DNA of 61,354 nt from JAXDLW01 sp050998755 (lineage in GTDB: Bacteria > Chloroflexota > Dormibacteria > DASZGP01): assembly GCA_050998755.1 (NCBI GenBank), contig JBPCPW010000088.1:1-61354 (forward strand). The letters run 5' to 3'. A program made the translations under genes and the position numbers. Positions 53,707 through 61,354 of this stretch are shown here, piece after piece. The first letter of the stretch is position 1; the number at the start of each line of letters is the position of its first letter. The notes beneath the pieces are model-generated. The model was not told the DNA's origin. It searched no databases and saw nothing but the letters and a program-made list of their open reading frames with translations.

Positions 53707-54525
53707 ATGAACATCGCCCTACTGGTCAGGCTGGTCCTCGCCCCCGCTCTGGTTGCGGCGGCCACCCTGGCAGCCCGGCGCTGGGGTGCCGCCGCAGCGG
53801 GGTGGGCCGCCGCGACACCGGTGGTCGCCGGACCTGTCCTGCTGGTGTTCGTCATCGACCACGGCCCCGGCTTCGGTGCCCAGGCGGCCGGTGCGGCAAC
53901 TCTGGGGCTGGTTTCGCTGGCCGTGTTCACGATGGTCTACGCGCGGATGGCCCTCCTCGGCGCCCCCTGGCCGCTGTGCCTCCCGATCGGTTGGGCCTCA
54001 TTCGTCTGCACCACGGCCCTCTTGTCAATGGTCGCCGTGCCACCGGTGGTCGCGCTGGTCGCCGCGATCGCCGCCTTCGTGTTACTCCGCCGCCTCACCG
54101 GCTCGCCGCGCCCCCTCCAACCCGAAGGCCGCCGGCCTCGTGGTGATATCCCGCTGCGTATGTTCGCGGCATTGGTCATGGTCCTGGCGCTGGGCCTGGT
54201 CGCGGGTCGCCTTGGCCCCCGGGTCAGCGGGCTGCTGGCCCCCTTCCCCATCATCGGGTCGGTGATGGCCGTGTTCACCCACATAACCCGCGGCCGCGAG
54301 GCGCTCCAGGGCTACAGCCTGGCTCTGGTCAAGGGTCTGCCGAGTTTTGCCCTCTTCACCGCCACCGTGGCCCTCACCGTAGAAGGTGCCGGGACTCCGA
54401 CCGCCTTTCTGCTTGCCAGTCTCCTTGCCGCGGCCTCCCATGGCATCCTCATATTTATCGATACTCGTGCCACACGCCCGCAGCCAGAAGGGTCGAGCCA
54501 GGAGGTCCAACATGAAGGAATCTGA
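53707..54525 (+). CDS. Integral membrane protein of unknown function
   Basis: 272-aa protein, about nine hydrophobic segments, otherwise without motifs (LVRLVLAPALVAAATLAARR at the start, FPIIGSVMAVFTH later). ATG 53707 is preceded by a possible eight-codon leader ORF (53684-53710) whose stop overlaps it (ATGA). The leader ATG follows TACGAT by 7 nt. It overlaps the mutase gene by 14 nt. Transport or membrane-modifying role unknown. Confidence 0.6.
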   Translation: MNIALLVRLVLAPALVAAATLAARRWGAAAAGWAAATPVVAGPVLLVFVIDHGPGFGAQAAGAATLGLVSLAVFTMVYARMALLGAPWPLCLPIGWASFVCTTALLSMVAVPPVVALVAAIAAFVLLRRLTGSPRPLQPEGRRPRGDIPLRMFAALVMVLALGLVAGRLGPRVSGLLAPFPIIGSVMAVFTHITRGREALQGYSLALVKGLPSFALFTATVALTVEGAGTPTAFLLASLLAAASHGILIFIDTRATRPQPEGSSQEVQHEGI

Positions 54526-56128
54526 GAACCCGTCGCAACTGCGCGCGGATGGGCTGCTCGCCAGCACCATTTCCGGGGAGCCGGTGAATGACCTCTATAC
54601 CTCGAAGGACCTCGACGGTGTGACAGAGGAGGCCCCGGGAGAATATCCATACACCCGCGGGATTCATCGCAGCGGGTACCGGGGCAAGCTCTGGACGATG
54701 CGCCAGTTCGCGGGCTTTGGCTCCGCGGAACAGACCAATGCGCGCTACAAGTACCTGCTGGAAAATGGCCAGAACGGTCTGTCGGTGGCCTTCGACATGC
54801 CCACCCTGATGGGCCAGGACTCGGATGACCCCACCTCGCGCGGCGAGATCGGCCACTGTGGTGTGGCGGTTGATTCGCTGGCCGACATGGAGACGCTTTT
54901 CGACGGCATCCCCCTCGGCAACGTCACCACGTCGATGACCATCAATTCCCCGGCAGCCATCCTCCTGGCGATGTACCTGGTGGTTGCCGAGAAGCAGGGC
55001 GTCAGCTGGGCGCAGGTTGGGGGGACGCTGCAGAACGACATCCTCAAGGAGTTCATCGCCCAGAAGGAGTTCATATTCCCGCCCGAGCCATCGATGCGCC
55101 TGGTCGTCGACACCATCGAGTTCTGTGCCCGGCAGGTTCCCAGGTGGAACACCGTGTCGGTGTCCGGGTACCACATCCGCGAGGCCGGCTCGACCGCGGT
55201 GCAGGAATTGGCCTTCACGCTGGCGGATGGATTCGCGTACGTTGACGCCGCCATCGAGCGCGGCATGGATATCGATGACTTCGCGCCGCGACTGTCGTTC
55301 TTCTTCGACGCGCACATCGATTTCTTTGAGGAGATCGCAAAGTTCCGCGCCGCCCGCCGGATCTGGGCGCGGCACATGCGCGAGCGCTACGGAGCGAAGG
55401 ATGAGCGCTCCTGGAAGTTGCGGTTCCATACCCAGACCGCCGGGGTCTCACTGACCGCCCAACAGCCGGAGCTGAACATTGCGAGGACCGCCGTCGAGGC
55501 CCTTGCGGCGGTGCTCGGCGGAACTCAGTCGCTGCACACCAACGCGATGGACGAGGTGCTGGCGCTGCCGACGGACAAGTCAGCACGAATTGCCCTGCGT
55601 ACCCAGCAGCTGGTGGCCTTTGAGAGCGGAGCGGCGAACACCGTTGACCCGTTCGGCGGCAGCTATTTCATGGAGAGCCTCACGCGGCAGATGGAGGAGG
55701 GCGCGGAGGCGTACTTCACCCGCATAGACCAGCTAGGAGGTGTTCTACCCGCAATCGAGGCTGGGTTCTTCCAGCAGGAGATCGCAGACGCATCTTTCCG
55801 CTATCAGTCAGAGGTCGAGCAGCACCGACGGGTGATCGTCGGGGTCAACGACTTCACCGGGGGGAACGAGGAGGACCAACTCGACATCCTGCGCATCAGC
55901 CACGAGGTCGAGAATAGCCAGGTCGAGCGACTCAAGACCCTCCGGCTCAAGCGCGATGCGGCCGTGGTCACCAGGAGCATCGAGCAGCTCCGCCGGGCTG
56001 CTCGCAGCTCGACTGACAATCTAATGCCTCACCTTATAGAGTGCGCGCGCGCCTACTGCACCGAGGGCGAGATGATGGGCGCGATGGTTGATGCCTTCGG
56101 CATCTATACCGAGCGCGCGATCATCTGA
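54512..56128 (+). CDS. B12-dependent acyl-CoA mutase, large subunit (methylmalonyl-CoA mutase type)
   Basis: 538-aa TIM-barrel subunit of a coenzyme-B12 acyl-CoA mutase with separate cobalamin subunit. Characteristic segments are YPYTRGIHRSGYRGKLWTMR, SVAFDMPTLMG, TSMTINSPAA, SGYHIREAG and FHTQTAGVSLTAQQ. The region usually read as substrate-selective (GIHRSGY) differs from the TMY of many methylmalonyl-CoA mutases, and PTLMG recalls isobutyryl-CoA mutase, so the substrate is open. ATG 54512 follows CAGGAGG. The small subunit gene follows. Confidence 0.9.
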   Translation: MKESENPSQLRADGLLASTISGEPVNDLYTSKDLDGVTEEAPGEYPYTRGIHRSGYRGKLWTMRQFAGFGSAEQTNARYKYLLENGQNGLSVAFDMPTLMGQDSDDPTSRGEIGHCGVAVDSLADMETLFDGIPLGNVTTSMTINSPAAILLAMYLVVAEKQGVSWAQVGGTLQNDILKEFIAQKEFIFPPEPSMRLVVDTIEFCARQVPRWNTVSVSGYHIREAGSTAVQELAFTLADGFAYVDAAIERGMDIDDFAPRLSFFFDAHIDFFEEIAKFRAARRIWARHMRERYGAKDERSWKLRFHTQTAGVSLTAQQPELNIARTAVEALAAVLGGTQSLHTNAMDEVLALPTDKSARIALRTQQLVAFESGAANTVDPFGGSYFMESLTRQMEEGAEAYFTRIDQLGGVLPAIEAGFFQQEIADASFRYQSEVEQHRRVIVGVNDFTGGNEEDQLDILRISHEVENSQVERLKTLRLKRDAAVVTRSIEQLRRAARSSTDNLMPHLIECARAYCTEGEMMGAMVDAFGIYTERAII

Positions 56129-56138
56129 TGGCCGGTCC

Positions 56139-56549
56139 GTGAACCAGGCCCTACCGCTGCGCATCGTCCTCGCCAAGGTTGGCCTTGACGGCCACGACCG
56201 CGGCATCAAGGTGGTGGCCCGCGCATTGCGCGACGCCGGGTTTGAGGTGATCTACGTCGGCCTGCGGCAGACCCCGGAGATGCTGGTGGCCGCGGCCGTA
56301 CAGGAGGACGCCCGTTTGATCGGCGTCTCGATGCACTCCGGGGCCCACATGACGCTTCTACCAGCCGTCATGGACGAGCTCAAACGGCAGCACGCCGAGG
56401 ACATCGTCGTATTTGGCGGAGGCATCATACCGGCCGAGGACATAGTTGAGCTCAAGCAGATCGGGGTGGCGGAGCTGTTCACCCCCGGGACTCCTCTGGG
56501 CCAGATCATCACGTGGGTACGAGAGTGGGAGGAAACGCGCTCCTCCTGA
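56139..56549 (+). CDS. Cobalamin-binding small subunit of the acyl-CoA mutase
   Basis: 136-aa B12-binding domain: the His ligand motif is GLDGHDRG, followed by SMHSGAH and FGGGIIPAED. GTG 56139 is 10 nt after the large-subunit stop. It forms the active enzyme with the preceding gene. No meaB chaperone or epimerase gene is adjacent. Confidence 0.93.
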   Translation: MNQALPLRIVLAKVGLDGHDRGIKVVARALRDAGFEVIYVGLRQTPEMLVAAAVQEDARLIGVSMHSGAHMTLLPAVMDELKRQHAEDIVVFGGGIIPAEDIVELKQIGVAELFTPGTPLGQIITWVREWEETRSS

Positions 56550-56665
56550 TTCAGTGATCCGATCCTGAGTGGGGTTCGAATACCTTGCAACGGTACCAAT
56601 CGACAGGGCGGCCACCGTTAACCAAAGAGCAGCCCTGTACGACACCGGAAACGGAGGAGAATTAC

Positions 56666-57073
56666 ATGGCGAACTCATCACTGGCCCGCATGACAGCCGG
56701 AATTTTCGGGGCGGTCTACGCCCTGGTCGGGGTCCTCGGATTCCTGCCCTTCCTGGGCGGCAGCTACACTCTTGAAACTCACAATCTTCTGGGCCTTTTC
56801 GCGGTGAACGTCGTTCACAGCATCGTGCACCTGGCAGTCGGCCTTGGAGGCCTTGCCGCCTACTCCGGTGGAGAGGCGACCTCGGTCATGTTCGCCCGCA
56901 CCGTGGGTATCGTGTACGCGCTGCTGGCGGTGCTCGGCATCGTCGCCGGTAGCGGCAACTTCCTCGGCCTGGTCCCCATTGGGGGCTTTTTTGATGTCGC
57001 GCTGCACGTCGTCAGCGCGCTGGTCCTGCTGTACGTCGGCTTCGCGGCTCCACGCCGCGACGTGGCCGTCTAG
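56666..57073 (+). CDS. DUF4383 membrane protein
   Basis: 135-aa protein with four helices, matching DUF4383: LARMTAGIFGAVYALVGVLG, NLLGLFAVNVVHSIVHLAVG and ALHVVSALVLLYVG. Function unknown; common in actinobacteria and related soil bacteria, often single genes under stress control. ATG 56666 follows GGAGGAGA. A strong terminator follows. Confidence 0.88.
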   Translation: MANSSLARMTAGIFGAVYALVGVLGFLPFLGGSYTLETHNLLGLFAVNVVHSIVHLAVGLGGLAAYSGGEATSVMFARTVGIVYALLAVLGIVAGSGNFLGLVPIGGFFDVALHVVSALVLLYVGFAAPRRDVAV

Positions 57074-57094
57074 CACTCCTTCCGCAAGAACCTC

Positions 57095-57134
57095 AAACAC
57101 CCGATCGGCGAAGCGCCGGTCGGGTGTTTTTTTT
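57095..57134 (+). terminator. Intrinsic terminator after the DUF4383 gene
   Basis: AAACACCCGA, an inner stem TCGGC/GCCGG, then TCGGGTGT and a run of eight T. It forms a long GC-rich hairpin followed by poly-T. The 57135-57343 stretch after it holds only the GTTAAC repeats. Confidence 0.93.
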
Positions 57135-57245
57135 GTGACTACTGGGCCGCCGTCACAGTCCACTATTCGACCAGTTGGCTGAACAGGCGGTCGAGGGTCG
57201 CACTTACTCTACGATCAGCGTCTGCAGCGCAACTCGAGCGGCCCC

Positions 57246-57263
57246 GTTAACCGGGGTGTTAAC
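57246..57263. promoter_or_regulatory. Twin GTTAAC palindromes upstream of the HMA_2/ATPase operon
   Basis: GTTAAC at 57246-57251 and again at 57258-57263, 12 nt apart (about one helical turn), about 80 bp before the first gene of the operon. This could be a tandem operator for a metal or stress regulator. No clear -35/-10 pair was found. Confidence 0.35.
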
Positions 57264-57343
57264 GCCATAATCACCTTTTCTTACGGTTCCGATAACATCT
57301 TCCTTTCGCTTGCGCCCCGCACACCCCGGGGAGGAGATTGACC

Positions 57344-57727
57344 ATGCTCGATGACATCCTTGAAACCGCCATACCGTGGGGCGGGTTTCTGGCAGTTGGG
57401 GCCCTGTTGGGTGCCTCCTTCCCAGAGGAGACGCGTGACCTGGCGCGGCGCGCCGCCATTCTCGGAATGAGGCTGGCGGACAGGGCGCGGGAGGTCGGCG
57501 CGGAGAGCTGGGAGCGCGGCCAGGACATACTCGCCGAGGCCCAGGCCGAGCATGAGGCCGAGCGCCGGCCCGATAAACGGGCGCCCTCCACGCGGCTGAC
57601 GGTCGTGGAAGGCGAGGCCCGACCGCGGCGTCGCGCTGCCTCGGCGCGCCCACGGACGCCCCGCAACGGCAACGGTGCCGCGCCGCGCACCCCAGCTCGC
57701 CGGCCCGGGGCTGAAACCGACAACTGA
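57344..57727 (+). CDS. Small membrane-associated protein, DUF5132-like
   Basis: 127-aa protein: one N-terminal hydrophobic segment (AIPWGGFLAVGALLGASF), an amphipathic helix (RLADRAREVGAESWERGQDI) and a basic Pro/Arg-rich tail. The layout recalls DUF5132 proteins found beside HMA_2 proteins, but this is a loose match. ATG 57344 is preceded by GGGGAGGAG. Its stop overlaps the next start (TGATG). It starts the metal-transport-like operon. Confidence 0.6.
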   Translation: MLDDILETAIPWGGFLAVGALLGASFPEETRDLARRAAILGMRLADRAREVGAESWERGQDILAEAQAEHEAERRPDKRAPSTRLTVVEGEARPRRRAASARPRTPRNGNGAAPRTPARRPGAETDN

Positions 57728-58269
57728 TGGCTCGGACCCTGCACCTCGAGCACCACGTCAAAGGGAGGGCGCGGATCCGCGTCCCCCAGCCGCGTACCCC
57801 TGAGGAGGTGGCAGAGGTCGCCCGGCAGCTGAAGGCGATCAAGCGCGTGCGCAGGATCGAGGTCAACTCCTCGACGGGGAGTGTGCTCTTACACCACGAC
57901 CCGGAGGACCCGGTCGAGATGCTGCTGGAGGACATTGCCGGAATCGGGTACCTGGTGCAAAAACTGACCGCGGCCCGCTCGCGGGGCCGTGCCCGAGCGC
58001 GCAAGGTCCCACCGAGAGTGCCCCACAGCCAGGGATCCCGAAAGGTCAGCAACGCTCTGGCGACGATGAACCAGAAGGTGCATGAGGCAACCGACGGCAG
58101 AGCCGACCTACGGTTGATCGTTCCCGCGGCGCTCGGCGCCCTCGCCATCCGTCAGGTATTGAAGGACGCCAAATCCCTGAGCCAGGCGCCCTGGTATGTC
58201 CTTGTGTATTACGCCTTCGACAGCTTCTACAAGCTCAATGACGAGATGACAGAGCCGCCGACCTCTTGA
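57727..58269 (+). CDS. HMA_2-domain-like protein without CxxC
   Basis: 180-aa protein. The N-terminal domain (about residues 5-75) has a ferredoxin-like HMA pattern: LEHHVKGRARIRVP, then IEVNSSTGSVLLHHDP. It has no Cys-x-x-Cys metal motif; conserved-looking His and Gly-Arg positions are shared with the N-terminus of the ATPase and with the last gene of the window. A hydrophobic segment (LIVPAALGALAIRQVL) is near the C-terminus. Start and stop overlap both neighbours, so it probably works with the ATPase. Confidence 0.75.
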   Translation: MARTLHLEHHVKGRARIRVPQPRTPEEVAEVARQLKAIKRVRRIEVNSSTGSVLLHHDPEDPVEMLLEDIAGIGYLVQKLTAARSRGRARARKVPPRVPHSQGSRKVSNALATMNQKVHEATDGRADLRLIVPAALGALAIRQVLKDAKSLSQAPWYVLVYYAFDSFYKLNDEMTEPPTS

Positions 58270-60419
58270 CCGACGTCGAGGTCGTCCACCGCCTCCCCAC
58301 CCGCACCCGCCTGCGCCTGCCGTGGGAGTGCTTCGACGACCTCCGCATGGCCGGCATAGCGGAGGCGCTGCGCGTGCCGGGGGTGGTCTCATTCAAGTTC
58401 AGCGCGGAGGCGCGGAGCCTGGCGGTTCGCCACGACGCCAGCCTCAACGCTGCCGAGGTCGCTCGCCTGGTGAGCCAGGCGCCGCTGAGCGCGAAACCAG
58501 TACCCATCGCGCTCGGTGCCGTCGGGCACGCGCGTCACATGATCCCGCTGGCAGCGGGCGGCCTGTTCGGCATTCTTGGGTCCCCTCTCGCAGTTCCCTT
58601 TCTGATGGTCGGGACCGTGCCGATCTTCAACCGTGCATTCAAGGACATGCGCAATGGCAGGGTCGGCGTTGATGCCCTGGACTCCATCGCCCTCTCGCTG
58701 ACGATGACCGGTCAGCCGTTCACTGCGGCCGCGATGGCCCTGCTCATCGAGGGCGGTGAGTGGATGCGCGACCTCACCGCTGCTCGGTCGCGCCGGGCCA
58801 TCCGCGAGCTGATGGGGGAGGGGGTCGATCTGCAGGCCTGGAAGGTCGAGGGCAGGCGTCGTGTGCTGGTGCCCATCGAGTCCCTTGGGCCGGGGGACAT
58901 CGTCGCGGTCTACGCCGGCGACCGTATCCCTGTTGACGGCGTGATCGACTCCGGCGTGGCGACGGTGGACGAGCGCATGTTGACCGGGGAGCCGATGCCT
59001 GTCACTCGGGTCAAGGGTGAGCAGGTATTCGCCATGACCGTGTTGCACGAGGGCTCGCTGAAAATCCGCACCAGCACCAGGATCGACGAGTCCCGCGCCG
59101 GTCGCATCGTCAAGTTCCTCGAGGACGCACCCATCGGGGAGACGCGCATGGCCGACCACGCACGGCGGGTCGCGGACCGTTTTGTCATGCCGGTGATGGG
59201 CCTGGGGGGCCTGGTCTTCCTGGTCACCGGCAGCGCGTCGCGGGCGGCCTCGGTTTTGATTTTCGACCTGGCGACGGGCATCCGCGTTGCCGCTCCGACC
59301 ACCATGCTGGCATCGCTGATGGCAGCCGCCCGCGACTCCATCCTGATCAAGGGTGCCGCGGCCGTGGAAACGCTGGCCGAGGTTGACGCAATCGTATTCG
59401 ACAAGACCGGGACGCTGACCGAGGGGGAGCCTGAAATTCGGGACGTCCAGAGCTTCAACGGGATGACCGCCGACCAGTTGCTGGCGATTGCGGCGACCGC
59501 TGACGAGCACCTGAGCCATCCGCTCGCCGAGGCCCTCCTGGTGGCGGCCAGGGAGCGTGGCTTGGCGCTCGGCGAGCGCGAATCTCGCACATATCACATC
59601 GGCATGGGGGTGGAGACCGAGATCATGGGTATGGGGCGGTTCTTTGTGGGCAACCGCAGGCTGATGGAGCAGTTCGGCGTCAAGATGCCCAGGGCCACAA
59701 GGAAGGTCGACCGCCTCCCGGGGACCTCGCGGATGTATATCGCGGATGAGAAGAGGTGCCTGGGCGCTGTCCTCTTCCGAGATCCACCGCGCTCCGAGGC
59801 GCACGAGGTTGTGCAGCAACTGCGCGACCGCGGCGTCAAGCACGTCGTCATCCTCACCGGGGACAGCCCGGGGGCCACCGAGAAGCTTGCCGCCGACCTC
59901 GAGGTCGACGAGTGGCACGCCCGCTCCTCGCCGGAGGACAAAGCCGACGTGGTCCGCGCGCTGAAGGCTCGCGGTTATACCGTGGCGGTGGTTGGGGATG
60001 GCGTCAACGACAGCATGGCCCTGTCCCTGGCGGACCTCTCCATTGCCATGGGCGAGGGGTCGGACATCGCCCAGGAGACCGCACAGGTGGTGCTCATGGA
60101 CGACGACCTCCGGCTACTTCCGCTGGCCATCGACCGGGCCCGCCAGACCAAGGCGTTGATGGACCAGAACCTGGGCATCATCGCTGTGCCCAATGCGGTC
60201 GGGCTGGCTGGTGCGGTGATGGGGATGGTCAATCCCGCCCTGGCTGCGCTTATTAGCAACGGTTCCACGGTGGTCGCCGCCGGCAACGGCCTGCGGCCGC
60301 TGATGGGGGCTAAGAAGTCGGACGACACCGTCAAAAGGCTCCCTGCCGGTTCTGGGTTGGGAGTCATTTCGAAGACCGCGAAGGCGCCACGCCGGCGCTC
60401 CAGCAGGGAGGTCAACTGA
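58266..60419 (+). CDS. P1B-like P-type ATPase lacking the CPC motif
   Basis: 717-aa P-type ATPase. An N-terminal HMA_2-like domain (VVHRLPTRTRLRLP) and a TM group precede actuator motif LTGEPMP, Asp379 in DKTGTLTEG, the HP-like site LSHPLAE, nucleotide-binding GMGVE and hinge VGDGVNDSMAL. The TM segment that should carry CPC reads FDLATGIRVAAPT: Leu-Ala-Thr stands at CPC, with Asp334 just before. Substrate is therefore unclear and may not be a soft metal. TTG 58266 overlaps the HMA_2 gene. Confidence 0.88.
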   Translation: MTDVEVVHRLPTRTRLRLPWECFDDLRMAGIAEALRVPGVVSFKFSAEARSLAVRHDASLNAAEVARLVSQAPLSAKPVPIALGAVGHARHMIPLAAGGLFGILGSPLAVPFLMVGTVPIFNRAFKDMRNGRVGVDALDSIALSLTMTGQPFTAAAMALLIEGGEWMRDLTAARSRRAIRELMGEGVDLQAWKVEGRRRVLVPIESLGPGDIVAVYAGDRIPVDGVIDSGVATVDERMLTGEPMPVTRVKGEQVFAMTVLHEGSLKIRTSTRIDESRAGRIVKFLEDAPIGETRMADHARRVADRFVMPVMGLGGLVFLVTGSASRAASVLIFDLATGIRVAAPTTMLASLMAAARDSILIKGAAAVETLAEVDAIVFDKTGTLTEGEPEIRDVQSFNGMTADQLLAIAATADEHLSHPLAEALLVAARERGLALGERESRTYHIGMGVETEIMGMGRFFVGNRRLMEQFGVKMPRATRKVDRLPGTSRMYIADEKRCLGAVLFRDPPRSEAHEVVQQLRDRGVKHVVILTGDSPGATEKLAADLEVDEWHARSSPEDKADVVRALKARGYTVAVVGDGVNDSMALSLADLSIAMGEGSDIAQETAQVVLMDDDLRLLPLAIDRARQTKALMDQNLGIIAVPNAVGLAGAVMGMVNPALAALISNGSTVVAAGNGLRPLMGAKKSDDTVKRLPAGSGLGVISKTAKAPRRRSSREVN

Positions 60420-60835
60420 TGGCTGGGACCAAGTCAACTGCCGCCGGTGGCTCGACCGGTGGACGTTCGATGAACGGCAGAGTCGGCCCGGTGACCGTAC
60501 ACTGGCCGACCACCATTGGCTACTACGGCGGCGTCGGCCTGGCGCTCGCCGCGGGGATGATCGAGTGGCCGATTGCGGTATTCATCGGTGCGGTACCCGT
60601 CATCAAGATGCTCAAAGACGACACCACACCCGTCCCATTCCGCTTCTTCGTCGACATGTTCCAGGGTGCCGCCAAGCCCGTGGGGGGCGACGGCGACTCG
60701 ATGATGGAGCTGGACGGCACAACCCGGTCGGTGGCGCGGTCGGCGCAGCGCAAGACGCCCGGCATTCCCAACCCCAGGCCGGCCAGGAAGGCGGCGCCGG
60801 CCCGCCGACGTGCGACGAGGGCCAAGTCGACTTAA
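60419..60835 (+). CDS. Small membrane protein of the ATPase operon
   Basis: 138-aa protein with one or two hydrophobic segments (TIGYYGGVGLALAAGMIEWP, AVFIGAVPVIKML) and a basic C-terminal tail (KAAPARRRATRAKS). It has no recognised family. ATG 60419 overlaps the ATPase stop (TGATG), so it is part of the operon and may be an ATPase partner. Confidence 0.65.
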   Translation: MAGTKSTAAGGSTGGRSMNGRVGPVTVHWPTTIGYYGGVGLALAAGMIEWPIAVFIGAVPVIKMLKDDTTPVPFRFFVDMFQGAAKPVGGDGDSMMELDGTTRSVARSAQRKTPGIPNPRPARKAAPARRRATRAKST

Positions 60836-60845
60836 CCATTCGTTA

Positions 60846-60883
60846 GCCTCCGCCGCGTTACTTCTTCGCCTCCGCGGTGTTAC
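60846..60883. repeat. Two 16-bp imperfect direct repeats before the last gene
   Basis: GCCTCCGCCGCGTTAC (60846-60861) and GCCTCCGCGGTGTTAC (60868-60883) match at 14 of 16 positions, 22 nt apart (two helical turns). They lie in the only gap of the cluster, so this may be a regulator site for the following gene. Confidence 0.5.
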
Positions 60884-60948
60884 GAATGTCGTCAGTCGAG
60901 TGACCTGACGCATCTTGCAACCGTCGCAGCACCCAGGAGGTCCATCCG

Positions 60949-61354
60949 ATGGAAACTGCCGCCGCCCGCACGGGTGAGCAGAAGGCCCACGGCTACACCG
61001 TCGTGCACCGGTCGGCGGGCCGCCTGCGCCTCAGGCTGGATTCTCCGACCGCCACGCAGGCGACTGCCTTCGCCACCGCGCTCGCGCTCCACCCATCGAC
61101 GACCGAGGTTCGCTGGGTGCCGGCGGCGCGATCGATGACGCTGCGTCACGATCCCAGCGTCCCGCCCGAACGAATCCTCTCCAGCGCCAGGCAGGCGCGG
61201 CGCGTGGCAACGGTGGTTGTCGAAGTGCGCACCGGTTCAAGCTCGCCGACTCGCCGGCTGATGGGGTTACTCACGCATTTCGGCGCGGGGGCCCTGCTGG
61301 CGGACACCGCCGCCGCACTGCTTGCTCCTCCCGCCAGCGAGGTCGTGGGGGGGG
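60949..61354 (+). CDS. HMA_2-like protein, cut by the window edge
   Basis: ATG 60949 follows CCAGGAGG. The visible 135 residues have the same pattern as the other two HMA_2-like domains: YTVVHRSAGRLRLRLD, then VRWVPAARSMTLRHDP, and a hydrophobic stretch later (HFGAGALLADTAAALLAP). No CxxC is present. It may be a full second ATPase or a small membrane protein; the sequence ends before this can be told. Confidence 0.75.
   Translation, partial: METAAARTGEQKAHGYTVVHRSAGRLRLRLDSPTATQATAFATALALHPSTTEVRWVPAARSMTLRHDPSVPPERILSSARQARRVATVVVEVRTGSSSPTRRLMGLLTHFGAGALLADTAAALLAPPASEVVGG

Overview
The window is one GC-rich bacterial chromosome segment with short intergenic gaps, many overlapping start/stop codons and frequent GTG/TTG starts. 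A deazaflavin (F420)-type nitroreductase, PMT-family mannosyltransferase, DUF4383, ArsR-SRPBCC fusion, stand-alone NHEJ polymerase domain, LPxTG-like and exosortase-type surface anchors and class II PHA synthase together suggest an uncultivated soil member of the Chloroflexota/Dormibacterota/Actinomycetota neighbourhood. No rRNA or other decisive marker is present, so this placement is inference.

Layout: 0.1-9.5 kb is housekeeping metabolism (enoyl-CoA hydratase/glpK; PH-like membrane protein, PMT mannosyltransferase and a second GT-C-like protein; ACT protein, inositol/fructose phosphatase and galT). At 9.56 kb a tRNA-Gly(CCC) is followed by a tyrosine recombinase and a small islet (RES/Xre toxin-antitoxin, tiny ORFs, DUF2283, HTH) that ends near 13.7 kb, where two genes are truncated at one point. 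14.5-16.8 kb is a GntR(YtrA)-ABC-permease operon. 17-20.3 kb holds a sialidase-like remnant and a large penicillin-acylase-family protein ending in LPATG plus a membrane anchor. 20.3-23.6 kb is a nucleotidyltransferase/FTR1/DUF1801 module flanked by 92-bp direct copies of a DinB gene tail. 23.8-25.1 kb is a thioredoxin-like lipoprotein with an in-frame TGA where the first Cys of CxxC belongs, plus ccdA. 25.8-27.6 kb is a split cytochrome b module; 27.9-31.6 kb is a PHA synthase/depolymerase cluster; 32-36 kb holds a diguanylate cyclase, a serine hydrolase and a frameshifted aldo/keto-reductase/kinase/HAD fusion.

36.2-51.1 kb forms a surface-protein block: a ceramidase-like secreted hydrolase, a giant subtilisin-like/beta-propeller protein and an unknown 808-aa secreted protein, all ending in VPExPA (or VPDxAP)-hydrophobic-Arg tails, beside an exosortase with Cys/Arg/His catalytic residues fused to an EpsI-like tail, an MshEN-GT2 glycosyltransferase and a GT39-like protein. 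The GGDEF cyclase at 32 kb could supply c-di-GMP to the MshEN domain. 51-57 kb carries an ArsR-SRPBCC regulator, an enoyl-CoA isomerase-like protein, a LigD-type polymerase domain, a two-subunit B12-dependent acyl-CoA mutase and a DUF4383 protein. 57.3 kb to the right edge is a tightly overlapping operon of HMA_2-like proteins around a P1B-like ATPase that lacks the CPC metal motif.

Most notable: (i) a candidate selenoprotein with a SECIS-like hairpin, normally mis-annotated as two ORFs; (ii) an exosortase system with its own apparent substrates and a possible c-di-GMP-controlled glycosyltransferase; (iii) the HMA_2/P-type ATPase cluster; (iv) several start codons lying 6-7 nt after a -10 box, which suggests leaderless transcription.
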